This document shows, piece after piece, positions 42,208-55,534 of a stretch of DNA of 64,000 bases. Position 1 is the first letter of the stretch. Every line of letters starts with the position of its first letter. The DNA is from Chamaelirium japonicum (taxonomy: Eukaryota > Streptophyta > Magnoliopsida > Liliales > Melanthiaceae): assembly GCA_947650365.1 (NCBI GenBank), contig CANTAL010000196.1:248001-312000 (forward strand), written 5' to 3'. Made by a program: the position numbers and the translations under genes. The notes beneath the pieces were generated by a model that worked only from the letters and a program-made list of their open reading frames with translations, ran no database searches and was not told the origin of the DNA.

Positions 42208-45200
42208 CAAATGAATTAGAATGGATTGTACGAATGAATTAGAATGGATCGTACGAATGAATTAGAATGGATCGTGCGAATGAATTAGAATGGATCATAC
42301 AAATGAATTAGAATGGATATATTCGTGCGAATGAATTAGAATGGATCGTACAAATGAATTAGAATGGATCGTATGAATGCATTAGAATGGATCGTACGAA
42401 TGAATTAGAATGGATACATTCGAGCGAATGAATTAGAATGGATCGTGCGATGAATTAGAATGGATCATCGCATGATACATTCTAATTCATCGCATGATCC
42501 ATTCTAATTCATTCGTTCGAATGTATCCATTCTAATTCATTCGCACGAATGTATCCATTCTAATGCATTCGTACGATCCATTCTAATTCATTCATACGAT
42601 CCATTCTAATTCATTCGCACGAATATATCCATTCTAATTCATTCGCACGAATATATCCATTCTAATTCATTTGTATGATCCATTCTAATTTATTCGCACG
42701 ATCCATTCTAATTCATTCGTACGATCCATTCTAATTTATTCGCACGATCCATTCTAATTCATTCGCACGATCCATTCTAATTCTTTCATATGATCCATTC
42801 TAATTCATTCGCACGAATGTATCCATTCTAATTCTTTCATATGATCCATTCTAATTCATTCGCACGAATGTATCCATTCTAGTTCATTCGTACGCTCCAT
42901 TCTAATTCATTCATACGCTCCATTCAAATTCATTCGCATGATCCATTCTAATTCATTCGCACGATCCATTCTAATTCATTCGTCTGATCCATTCTAATCC
43001 ATTCGCACGATCCATTCAAATTCATTCACACGATCCATTCTAATTCATTCGTACGATCCATTCCAATTCATTTGTACGATCCATTTTAATTCATTCGCAT
43101 GATCCATTCTAATTCATTCGTATGATACAATCATACGACTGAATTAGAATGGATTGTGCGAATGAATTAGAATGGATCATACGAATGAATTAGAATGGAT
43201 ACATTCGAGCGAATGAATTAGAATGGATCGTACAAATGAATTAGAAAGGTTACATTCGTGAGAATGAATTAGAATGGATCGTACGAATGAATTAGAATGG
43301 ATCATGCGAATGAATTTGAATGGATCGCATGAATGAATTAGAATGGATCGAATGAATGAATTAGAATGGATCGTACGAATGAATTCGAATGGATCATACG
43401 AATGAATTAGAATGGATCATACGATTCATTCTAATTCATTCGTACGATCCATTCTAATGCATTCGTACGAATCATTATAATTCATTCCCGCGATCCATTC
43501 TAATTCATTCGTACGATCCATTCTTATTCATTCATACGATCCATTCTAATTCATTCGTACGATCCATTCTAATTCATTCACACAATCCATTCTAATTCAT
43601 TCGTCCGATCCATTCTAATTCATTCGCACGAATGTATCCATTCTAATTCATTCGTACAATCCATTCTAATTCATTCGCACGATCCATTCTAATTCATTCG
43701 TATGATCCATTCTAATTCATTCCTACGATCTATTCTAATTCATTCGTATGATCCATTCTAATTCATTCGTTCGTTCCATTCTAATTCCTTCGTACAATCC
43801 ATTCAAATTCATTCGCATGATCCATTCTAATTCATTCGTACGATCCATTCTAATTCATTATCACGAATGTAACCTTTCTAATTCATTTGTATGATCTATT
43901 CTAATTCATTCGTACGATCCATTCTAATTGATTACTTGATGTATTCTAATTCATTCGTACGATCCATTCTAATTCATTTGCACGATCCATTCTAATTCAT
44001 TCCTATGATCCATTCTAATTCATTTGTACGATCTATTCTAATTCATTCGCACGAATGTAACCATTCTAATTCATTCGTACGATTCATTCTAATTCATTCG
44101 TATGAGCTATTCTAATTCATTCGTACGATCCATTCTAATTCATTCGTACGATCCATTCTAATCCATTCGCCGTACGAATGAATTAGAATGGATCGTACGA
44201 ATGAATTTGAATGGATTGTACGAATGAATTAGAATGGATCGTACGAATGAATTAGAATGGATCATGCGAATGAATTAGAATCGATCGTACAAATGAATTT
44301 GAACGGATCATACAAATAAATTAGAATGGATGCATTCGAGCGAATGAATTAGAATGGATCGTAGGAATGAATTAGAATGGATCAAACGAATGAATTAGAA
44401 TGGATCGTGCGAATGAATTAGAATGGATACATTCGTGCGAATGAATTAGAATAGATCGTACGAATGAATTAGAATGGATCGTGCGAATGAATTAGAATAA
44501 ATCATACGAATGAATTAGAATAGATCATAGGAATGAATTAGAATGGATCGTACAAATGAATTAGAAAGGTTACATTTGTGAGAATGAATTAGAATGGATC
44601 GTACGAATGAATTAGAATGGATCGTACAAATGGATTAAAATGGATCGTACGAATGAATTAGAATGGATCGTACAAATGAATTAGAAAGGTTACATTTGTG
44701 AGAATGAATTAGAATGGATCGTACGAATGAATTAGAATAGATCGTACAAATGAATTAGAATGGATCTTGTGAATGAATTAGAATTGATCGTACAAATGAA
44801 TTAGAATGGATACATTTGTGCAAATGAGTTACAATGGATCATACGAATGAATTAGAATGGATCGTACGAATGAATTAGAATGGATCGTGCGAATGAATTA
44901 GAATGGATCGTGCGAATGAATTAGAATGGATCGTACGAATGAATTAGAATGGTTACATTCGTGCGAATGAATTAGAATGGATCATACGAATGGATTTGAA
45001 TGGATCGTCTGAATGAATTAGAATGGAGTGTATGAATGAATTAGAATGGATCGTACGAATGAATTAGAATAGCTCATACGAATGAATTAGAATGAATCGC
45101 ACAATCCAATCTAATTCAAACGTATGATCCATTCTAATTCATTCGCATGATCTATTCTAATTCATTCGTACAATCCAGTCTAATTCATTCGTATGATCCA

Positions 45201-45738
45201 TTCTAATTCATTCATACGATACATTCTAATTCATTCGTATGATCCATTCTAATTCATTCGCACGAATGTATCCATTCTAATTCATTCGTACAATCCATTC
45301 TAATTCATTCGCACGATCCATTCTAATTCATTCGTATGATCCATTCTAATTCATTCCTACGATCTATTCTAATTCATTCGCTCGAATGTATCCTTTCTAA
45401 TTCATTTGTACGATCCATTCTATTTCATTCATACGATCCATTCTAATTCATTTGTACGAATGCATCCATTCTAATTCATTCGCACGATCCATTCTAATTC
45501 ATTCCTACGATCCATTCTAATTCATTCGCACGAATGTATCCATTCTAATGCATTGGTACGATCCATTCTAATTCATTCGTACTCTCCATTCTAATTCATT
45601 CTCACAAATGTAACCTTTCTAATTCATTCGTACGATCCATTCTAATCCATTCGTACGATCCATACTAATCCATTCGTACGATCCATTCTAATTCATTCGC
45701 ACGAATGTAACCATTCTAATTCATTCGTACGATCCATT
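42208..45738. repeat. Block T, linking unit C to block P'
   Basis: Tracts: - to 42471, + 42472-43132, - 43133-43421, + 43422-44172, - 44173-45099, + 45100-45738. Landmarks are the switch ATCATCGCATGAT (near 42465-42477), two TTCTTTCATATG units (42782 and 42833), TCTAGTTC (42889), GACTGAATTAG (43137), and the odd monomer TTGATTACTTGATG (43929-43942). The same series follows unit D at 61538. Near 44170 this copy is shorter than T' by about 70 bp, with CCATTCGC joined to CGTACG. The part after 44600 has no counterpart within the window because the window ends. Confidence 0.88.
43925..43950 (+). repeat. Most divergent monomer in the array (T-specific)
   Basis: Here a monomer reads TTGATTACTTGATGTATTC in place of the usual ATTCATTCGTACGATCC part. 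The same odd monomer is at 63255-63280 in T'. It is the clearest departure from consensus in the window, yet it keeps the flanking CATTCTAAT phase. It probably arose once by drift and was copied with the T block. It is a good tag for T-type blocks. Confidence 0.8.
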
Positions 45739-46562
45739 CGAGCGAATGAATTAGAATGGATCGTACGAATGAATTAGAATGGATCGTACGAATGAATTAG
45801 AATGGATCGTGCGAATGAATTTGAATGGATCGTACGAATAAATTAGAATGGATCATACGAATGAATTAGAATGGATCGTACGAATGAATTAGAATGGATA
45901 CATTCGTGCGAATAAATTAGAATGGATCGTACGAATGAATTAGACTGGATCGTACGAATAAATTAGAATGGATACATTCATACGAAGGAATTAGAATGGA
46001 TCGTACGGATGAATTAGAATGGATCGTGCGAATGAATTTGAATGGATCGTACGAATGAATAAGAATGGATCTTACGAATGGATTAGAATGGATGGTAGGA
46101 ATGAATTAGAATGGATCGTACGAATGAATTAGAATGGATTATGCGAATGAATTAGAATTAGAATGGTTATATTCGTGCGAATGAATTAGAATGGATACAT
46201 TCGTGCGAATGAATTAGAATAGATCGTATGAATGAATTAGAATGGATCGTACGAATGAATTAGAATGGATCGTGCGAATGAATTTGAATTAGAATGGATT
46301 GTACGAATGAATTAGAATGGATCATAGGAATGAATTAGAATGGATCGTGCAAATGAATTAGAATGGATACATTCGTGCGAATGAATTAGAATGGATCGTA
46401 GGAATGAATTAGAATGGATCGTACGAATGAATTAGAATGGTTACATTCGTGCGAATGAATTAGAATGGATCATAGGAATGAATTAGAACGGATCGTGCGA
46501 ATGAATTAGAATGGATCGTACGAATGAATTAGAATGGATCGTAGGAATGAATTAAAATGGAT

Positions 46563-49350
46563 CGTACGAGTGAATTAGAATGGATTGTGCGAATAAATTA
46601 GAATTAGAATGGTTACATTCGTGCGAATTAATTAGAATGGATACATTCGTGCGAATGAATTAGAATAGATCGTATGAATGAATTAGAATGGATCGTACGA
46701 ATGAATTAGAATGGATTGTGCGAATGAATTAGAATGGATCGTACGAATGAATTAGAATGGATCATAGGAATGAATTAGAATAGATTGTGCAAATGAATTA
46801 GAAAGGATACATTCGTGCGAATGAATTAGAATGGATCGTAGGAATGAATTAGAATGGATCGTACGAATGAATTAGAATGGTTACATTCATGCGAATGAAT
46901 TAGAATGGATCATAGGAATGAATTAGAACGGATCGTGTGAATGAATTAGATTGGATCGTACGAATGAATTAGAATGGATCGTAGGAATGAGTTAGAATTG
47001 ATCGTACAAATGAATTAGAATGGATTGTGCGAATGAATTAGAATTAGAATGGTTATATTCGTGCGAATGAATTAGAATGGATTCATTCGTGCGAATGAAT
47101 TAAAATAGATCGCATGAATGAATTAGAATGGATCGTACGAATGAATTAGAATGGATCGTGCGAATGAATTAGAATGGATCGTACGAATGAATTGGAATGG
47201 ATCGTGCAAATGAATTAGAATGGATACATTCGTGCGAATGAATTAGAATGGATCGTCGGAATGAATTAGAATGGATCGTACGAATAAATTAGAATGGTTA
47301 CATTCGTGTGAATGAATTAGAATGGATCATAGGAATGAATTAGAACGGATCGTGCGAATGAATTAGAATGGATCGTAGGAATGAATTAGAATGGATCGTA
47401 GGAATGAATTAGAATGGATCGTACGAATGAATTAGAATGGATTGTGCGAATGAATTAGAATTAGAATGGTTACATTCGTACGAATGAATTAGAATGGATA
47501 CATTCGTGCGAATGAATTAGAATAGATCGTATGAATGAATTAGAATGGATCGTATGAATGAATTTGAATGGATCATGCGAATGAATTAGAATGGATCGTA
47601 CAAATGAATTAGAATGGATCTTAGGAATGAATTAGAATGGATCGTGCAAATGAATTAGAATGGATACATTCGTGCGAATGAATTAGAATGGATCGTAGGA
47701 ATGAATTTGAATGGATCGTACGAATGAATTAGAATGGTTACATTCGTGCGAATGAATTAGAATGGATCATAGGAATGAATTAGAATGGATCGTGTGAATG
47801 AATTAGAATGGATCGTACGAATGAGTTAGAATGGATCGTAGGAATGAATTAGAATGGATCGTACGAATGAATTAGAATGGATTGTGCGAATGAATTAGAA
47901 TTAGAATGGTTACATTCGTGCGAATGAATTAGAATGGATACATTCGTGCGAATGAATTAGAATAGATCGTATGAATGAATTAGAATGGATCGTACGAATG
48001 AATTAGAATGGATCGTGGGAATGAATTAGAATGGATCGTACGAATGAATTAGAATGGATCATAGGAATGAATTAGAGTGGATCATGCAAATGAATTAGAA
48101 TGGATACATTCGTGCGAATGAATTAGAATGGATCGTAGGAATGACTTAGAATGGATCGTACGAATGAATTAGAATGGTTACATTCGTGCGAATGAATTAG
48201 AATGGATCATAGGAATGAATCAGAACGGATCGTGCGAATGAATTAGAATGAATCATACGAATGAATTAGAATGGATCGTAGGAATGAATTCGAATGGATC
48301 GTACGAATGAATTAGAATGGATTGTGCGAATGAATTAGAATTAGAATGGTTACAGTCATGCGAATGAATTAGAATGGATACATTCGTGCGAATGAATTAG
48401 AATAGATTGTATGAATGAATTAGAATTGATCATACGAATGAATTAGAATGGATCGTGCGAATGAATTAGAATGGATCATACAAATGAATTAGAATGGATC
48501 ATAGGAATGAATTAGAATGGATTGTGCAAATGAATTAGAAAGGGTACATTCGTGCGAATGAATTAGAATGTATCGTAGGAATGAATTAGAATGGATCGTA
48601 CGAATGAATTAGAATGGTTACATTCGTGCGAATGAATTAGAATGGATCATAGGAATGAATTAGAACGGATCGTGCAAATGAATTAGAATGGATCGTGCGA
48701 ATGAATTAGAATGGATCGTAGGAATGAATTAGAATGGATCGTACGAATGAATTAGAATGGATTGTGCGAACGAATTAGAATTAGAATGGTTACATTCGTG
48801 CGAATGAATTAGAATGGATACATTCGTGCGAATGAATTAGAATAGATCGTATGAATGAATTAGAATGGATCGTACGAATGAATTAGAATGGATCGTGCGA
48901 ATGAATTAGAATGGATTGTACGAATGAATTAGAATGGATCATAGGAATGAATTAGAATGGATCGTGCAAATGAATTAGAATGGATACATTCATGCGAATG
49001 AATTAGAATGGATCGTAGGAATGAATTAGAATGGATCGTACGAATGAATTAGAATGGTTACATATGTGCGAATGAATTATAATGGATCGTACAAATGAAT
49101 TAGAAAGGTTAGATTTATGAGAATGAATTAGAATGGATCGTACGAATGAATTAGAATAGATCGTACGAATGAATTAGAATGGATCGTACGAATGAATCAG
49201 AATGGATACATTCGAGCGAATGAATTAGAATGGATCGTACGAATGGATTAGAATGGATCGTACAAATGAATAAGAATGGATCGTACGAATGAATTAGAAT
49301 GGATCGTACGAATGAATTAGAATGGATCGTGCGAATGAATTAGAATGGAT
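46563..49350 (-). repeat. 2788-bp tandem duplication, first copy
   Basis: The copy starts at CGTACGAGTGAATTAG (46563) and the same word recurs at 49351, exactly 2788 bp later. The private words in order (AACGG, GTTAGAATTG/GTTAGAATGG, ATTCATTCGTGCG, AATTGGAATGG, GTCGG, CTTAGG, TTAGAGTGG, TGACTTAG, AATCAGAACGG, GTTAGATTTATG) are nearly all shared with the second copy. Only a handful of substitutions are visible, for example TTACAGTCATGCG near 48349 against TTACATTCATGTG near 51137. It is among the most recent rearrangements in the window. Confidence 0.93.
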
Positions 49351-52138
49351 CGTACGAGTGAATTAGAATGGATTGTGCGAATAAATTAGAATTAGAATGG
49401 TTACATTCGTGCGAATTAATTAGAATGGATACATTCGTGCGAATGAATTAGAATAGATCGTATGAATGAATTAGAATGGATCGTACGAATGAATTAGAAT
49501 GGATTGTGCGAATGAATTAGAATGGATCGTACGAATGAATTAGAATGGATCATAGGAATGAATTAGAATAGATTGTGCAAATGAATTAGAAAGGATACAT
49601 TCGTGCGAATGAATTAGAATGGATCGTAGGAATGAATTAGAATGGATCGTACGAATGAATTAGAATGGTTACATTCATGCGAATGAATTAGAATGGATCA
49701 TAGGAATGAATTATAACGGATCGTGTGAATGAATTAGATTGGATCGTACGAATGAATTAGAATGGATCGTAGGAATGAGTTAGAATGGATCGTACAAATG
49801 AATTAGAATGGATTGTGCGAATGAATTAGAATTAGAATGGTTATATTCATGCGAATGAATTAGAATGGATTCATTCGTGCGAATGAATTAAAATAGATCG
49901 CATGAATGAATTAGAATGGATCGTACGAATGAATTAGAATGGATCGTGCGAATGAATTAGAATGGATCGTACGAATGAATTGGAATGGATCGTGCAAATG
50001 AATTAGAATGGATACATTCGTGCGAATGAATTAGAATGGATCGTCGGAATGAATTAGAATGGATCGTACGAATAAATTAGAATGGTTACATTCGTGTGAA
50101 TGAATTAGAATGGATCATAGGAATGAATTAGAACGGATCGTGCGAATGAATTAGAATGGATCGTAGGAATGAATTAGAATGGATCGTAGGAATGAATTAG
50201 AATGGATCGTACGAATGAATTAGAATGGATTGTGCGAATGAATTAGAATTAGAATGGTTACATTCGTACGAATGAATTAGAATGGATACATTCGTGCGAA
50301 TGAATTAGAATAGATCGTATGAATGAATTAGAATGGATCGTATGAATGAATTTGAATGGATCATGCGAATGAATTAGAATGGATCGTACAAATGAATTAG
50401 AATGGATCTTAGGAATGAATTAGAATGGATCGTGCAAATGAATTAGAATGGATACATTCGTGCGAATGAATTAGAATGGATCGTAGGAATGAATTTGAAT
50501 GGATCGTACGAATGAATTAGAATGGTTACATTCGTGCGAATGAATTAGAATGGATCATAGGAATGAATTAGAATGGATCGTGCGAATGAATTAGAATGGA
50601 TCGTACGAATGAGTTAGAATGGATCGTAGGAATGAATTAGAATGGATCGTACGAATGAATTAGAATGGATTGTGCGAATGAATTAGAATTAGAATGGTTA
50701 CATTCGTGCGAATGAATTAGAATGGATACATTCGTGCGAATGAATTAGAATAGATCGTATGAATGAATTAGAATGGATCGTACGAATGAATTAGAATGGA
50801 TCGTGGGAATGAATTAGAATGGATCGTACGAATGAATTAGAATGGATCATAGGAATGAATTAGAGTGGATCATGCAAATGAATTAGAATGGATACATTCG
50901 TGCGAATGAATTAGAATGGATCGTAGGAATGACTTAGAATGGATCGTACGAATGAATTAGAATGGTTACATTCGTGCGAATGAATTAGAATGGATCATAG
51001 GAATGAATCAGAACGGATCGTGCGAATGAATTAGAATGAATCATACGAATGAATTAGAATGGATCGTAGGAATGAATTCGAATGGATCGTACGAATGAAT
51101 TAGAATGGATTGTGCGAATGAATTAGAATTAGAATGGTTACATTCATGTGAATGAATTAGAATGGATACATTCGTGCGAATGAATTAGAATAGATTGTAT
51201 GAATGAATTAGAATTGATCATACGAATGAATTAGAATGGATCGTGCGAATGAATTAGAATGGATCATACAAATGAATTAGAATGGATCATAGGAATGAAT
51301 TAGAATGGATTGTGCAAATGAATTAGAAAGGGTACATTCGTGCGAATGAATTAGAATGTATCGTAGGAATGAATTAGAATGGATCGTACGAATGAATTAG
51401 AATGGTTACATTCGTGCGAATGAATTAGAATGGATCATAGGAATGAATTAGAACGGATCGTGCAAATGAATTAGAATGGATCGTGCGAATGAATTAGAAT
51501 GGATCGTAGGAATGAATTAGAATGGATCGTACGAATGAATTAGAATGGATTGTGCGAACGAATTAGAATTAGAATGGTTACATTCGTGCGAATGAATTAG
51601 AATGGATACATTCGTGCGAATGAATTAGAATAGATCGTATGAATGAATTAGAATGGATCGTACGAATGAATTAGAATGGATCGTGCGAATGAATTAGAAT
51701 GGATTGTACGAATGAATTAGAATGGATCATAGGAATGAATTAGAATGGATCGTGCAAATGAATTAGAATGGATACATTCATGCGAATGAATTAGAATGGA
51801 TCGTAGGAATGAATTAGAATGGATTGTACGAATGAATTAGAATGGTTACATATGTGCGAATGAATTATAATGGATCGTACAAATGAATTAGAAAGGTTAG
51901 ATTTATGAGAATGAATTAGAATGGATCGTACGAATGAATTAGAATAGATCGTACGAATGAATTAGAATGGATCGTACGAATGAATCAGAATGGATACATT
52001 CGAGCGAATGAATTAGAATGGATCGTACGAATGGATTAGAATGGATCGTACAAATGAATAAGAATGGATCGTACGAATGAATTAGAATGGATCGTACGAA
52101 TGAATTAGAATGGATCGTGCGAATGAATTAGAATAGAT
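49351..52138 (-). repeat. 2788-bp tandem duplication, second copy
   Basis: Direct repeat of 46563-49350. It ends at TTAGAATAGATCG|TACGAATAAATT, after which the sequence resumes the path seen in block P near 17720 (ATAAATTAGAATGGATCATAGG). That places the duplication in P' only. The length is not an exact multiple of 440 bp: it spans five 440-type steps plus the flank with AGAAAGGTTAG. Confidence 0.93.
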
Positions 52139-53540
52139 CGTACGAATAAATTAGAATGGATCATAGGAATGAATTAGAATGGATCGTGCAAATAAACTAG
52201 AATGGATACATTCGTGCGAATGAATTATAATGGATCATAGGAATGAATTAGAATGGATCGTACGAATGAATTAGAATGGTTACATTCGTGCGAATGAATT
52301 AGAATGGATCGTACAAATGAATTAGAAAGGTTACATCTGTGAGAATGAATTAGAATGGATCGTACGAATGAATTAAAATGGATCGTACGAATGAATTAGA
52401 ATGGATCGTACGAATGAATTAGAATGGATACATTCGAGCGAATGAATTAGAATGGATCGTACGAATGGATTAAAATGGATCGTACGAATGGATTAGAATG
52501 GATCGTACGAACGAATTAGAATGGATCGTACGAACGAATTAGAATGGATCATATGAACGAATTAGAATGGATCATACGAATGAATTAGAATGGATATATT
52601 CATACGAATGAATTAGAATGGATCGTACGAATGGATTAGAACGCATTGTCGAATGAATATGAATGGATCGTACGAATGAATTAGAATGGATCGTGCAAAT
52701 GAATTAGAATGGATTGTACGAATCAATTAAAATGGATACATTCGTACGAATGGATTAGAATGGATCATACGAATGAATTAGAATGAATCGTACATTTGAA
52801 TTAGATTGGATTATGCGAATGAATTAGAATGTATACATTCATGCGAATGAGTTACAATGGATCATACGAATGAATTAGAATGGATCGTACGAATGAATTA
52901 GAATGGATCATACGAATGAATTAGAATGGATCGTGCGAATGAATTAGAATGGATTGTATGAATGAATTAGAATGCGAATGAATTAAAATGGATCGTACTA
53001 ATGAATTAGAATGGATCGTGTCTAATTCATTCGTGCAATCCATTCGAATTCATTCGCACGAATGTATCCATTCTAGTTCATTCGTACGCTCCATTCTAAT
53101 TTATTCGTACACTCCATTGTTATTCATCGTACAAATGTATCCATTCTAATTCATTTATACGATCCATTCTGATTCATTCGTACGATCCATTCTAATTCAT
53201 TCGTACGATCCATTCTAATTAATTCGCACGATCCATTCTAATTCATTCTCACGAATGTAACCTTTCTAATTCATTTGTATGATCCATTCTAATTCATTCG
53301 AACGATCCATTCTAATCCATTCGTACGATCCATTCTAATCCATTCGTACAATCCATTCTAATTCATTCGTACGATCCATTCTAATTCATTCTCACAAATA
53401 TAACCTTTCTAATTCATTTGTACGATCCATTCTAATTCATTCGTACGATCCATTCTATTCCATTCGTATGATCCATTCTAATTCATTCCTACGATCTATT
53501 CTAATTCATTCGCTCGAATGTATCCATTCTAATTCATTCG

Positions 53541-54537
53541 TTCGATCCATTCTGATTCATTCGTACGATCCATTCAAATTCATTCGCATGATCTATTCTA
53601 ATTCATTCGTAGGATCCATTCTAATTCATTCGCACGAATGTAACCATTCTAATTCATTCGTACGATCCATTCTAATTCATTCGTACGATCTATTCTAATT
53701 CATTCGTACAATCCATTCTAATTCATTCGTACGATCCATTCTAATTCATTCGCACAATCCATTCTAATTCATTCGCACGAATGTATCCATTCTAATTCAT
53801 TCGTACGATCCATTCTAATTCATTCGCATGATCCATTCGTACGATTCATTCTAATCCATTCGTACGATCCATTCTAATTCATTCATACGATCCATTCTAA
53901 TTCGTTCGTACGATCCATTCTAATTCATTCGTACGATCTATTCTAATTCATTCGTACAATCCACTCTAATTCATTCGTACAATCCATTCTAATTCATTCG
54001 CACAATCCATTCTAATTCATTCGCACGAATGTATCCATTCTAATTCATTCGTACGATCCATTCTAATTCATTCGTACGATCCATTCTAATTCATTCGCAT
54101 GATCCATTCGTACGATCCATTCCAATCCATTCGTACGATCTATTCTAATTCATTCATACGATCCATTCTAATTCGTTCGTACGATCCATTCAAATTCATT
54201 CGTATGATCCATTCAAACTCATTCGGTGGATCCATTCTAATTCATTCGTACGATCCATTCTAATTCATTCGCACGATCCATTCTTATTTATTCGTACGAT
54301 CCATTCTAATTCATTCGTATGATCCATTCTAATCCATTCGTACGATCCATTCTAATTCATTCGTACGCTCCATTTTTATTCATTCGCACAATGCATTCGT
54401 ACGATCCATTCTAATCCATTCGTACGATCCATTCTAATTCATTCGTATGATCCATTCTAACTCATTCGGTGGATCCATTCTAATTCATTCGTACGATCCA
54501 TTCTAATTCATTCGCACGATCCATTCTAATTCATTCG
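53541..54537 (+). repeat. 997-bp tandem duplication in unit D, first copy
   Basis: Begins at TTCGATCCATTCTGATTC (53541); the same word restarts at 54538. The segment includes the CATTCTGATTC monomer, GTAGGATCC, CATTCCAATCC, two CATTCGGTGG units and the CTCCATTTTTATTC unit. The copies look identical along almost all of their length. Units A, B and C carry the segment once, so the duplication happened in D after the 8-kb units separated. Confidence 0.93.
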
Positions 54538-55534
54538 TTCGATCCATTCTGATTCATTCGTACGATCCATTCAAATTCATTCGCATGATCTATTCTAATT
54601 CATTCGTAGGATCCATTCTAATTCATTCGCACGAATGTAACCATTCTAATTCATTCGTACGATCCATTCTAATTCATTCGTACGATCTATTCTAATTCAT
54701 TCGTACAATCCATTCTAATTCATTCGTACGATCCATTCTAATTCATTCGCACAATCCATTCTAATTCATTCGCACGAATGTATCCATTCTAATTCATTCG
54801 TACGATCCATTCTAATTCATTCGCATGATCCATTCGTACGATTCATTCTAATCCATTCGTACGATCCATTCTAATTCATTCATACGATCCATTCTAATTC
54901 GTTCGTACGATCCATTCTAATTCATTCGTACGATCTATTCTAATTCATTCGTACAATCCACTCTAATTCATTCGTACAATCCATTCTAATTCATTCGCAC
55001 AATCCATTCTAATTCATTCGCACGAATGTATCCATTCTAATTCATTCGTACGATCCATTCTAATTCATTCGTACGATCCATTCTAATTCATTCGCATGAT
55101 CCATTCGTACGATCCATTCCAATCCATTCGTACGATCTATTCTAATTCATTCATACGATCCATTCTAATTCGTTCGTACGATCCATTCAAATTCATTCGT
55201 ATGATCCATTCAAACTCATTCGGTGGATCCATTCTAATTCATTCGTACGATCCATTCTAATTCATTCGCACGATCCATTCTTATTTATTCGTACGATCCA
55301 TTCTAATTCATTCGTATGATCCATTCTAATCCATTCGTACGATCCATTCTAATTCATTCGTACGCTCCATTTTTATTCATTCGCACAATGCATTCGTACG
55401 ATCCATTCTAATCCATTCGTACGATCCATTCTAATTCATTCGTATGATCCATTCTAACTCATTCGGTGGATCCATTCTAATTCATTCGTACGATCCATTC
55501 TAATTCATTCGCACGATCCATTCTAATTCATTCG
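54538..55534 (+). repeat. 997-bp tandem duplication in unit D, second copy
   Basis: Direct repeat of the preceding 997 bp. It exits into CGCACG, then AATCCATTCGTGCG, which is what follows the single copy in unit C (near 36080-36120). This identifies the second copy's right edge as the ancestral junction. The breakpoint lies inside a monomer common to both sides, as expected for unequal exchange between misaligned monomers. Confidence 0.93.

Larger units (their letters stand above)
45739..52500 (-). repeat. Block P': one-directional array, homologue of P
   Basis: With the start of D this forms the longest one-directional tract in the window, about 7.3 kb (45739-53021). The TTAGAATTAG fusion occurs at 46152, 46598, 47038, 47455, 47895, 48335 and 48775, with steps of 446, 440, 417, 440, 440 and 440 bp. 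It occurs again at 49386, 49826, 50243, 50683, 51123 and 51563 in the duplicated half. The 446-440-417-440 series equals that of P, showing common descent. P lacks about 223 bp between its last two fusion sites. The block runs directly into unit D, as P runs into A. Confidence 0.9.

Noticed and set aside
19048..53698. Four near-identical 76-codon frames (19048, 26950, 35024, 53468) as a possible gene family
   Set aside because: The conservation is explained by copying of the whole 8-kb unit. Surrounding non-open sequence is equally conserved.
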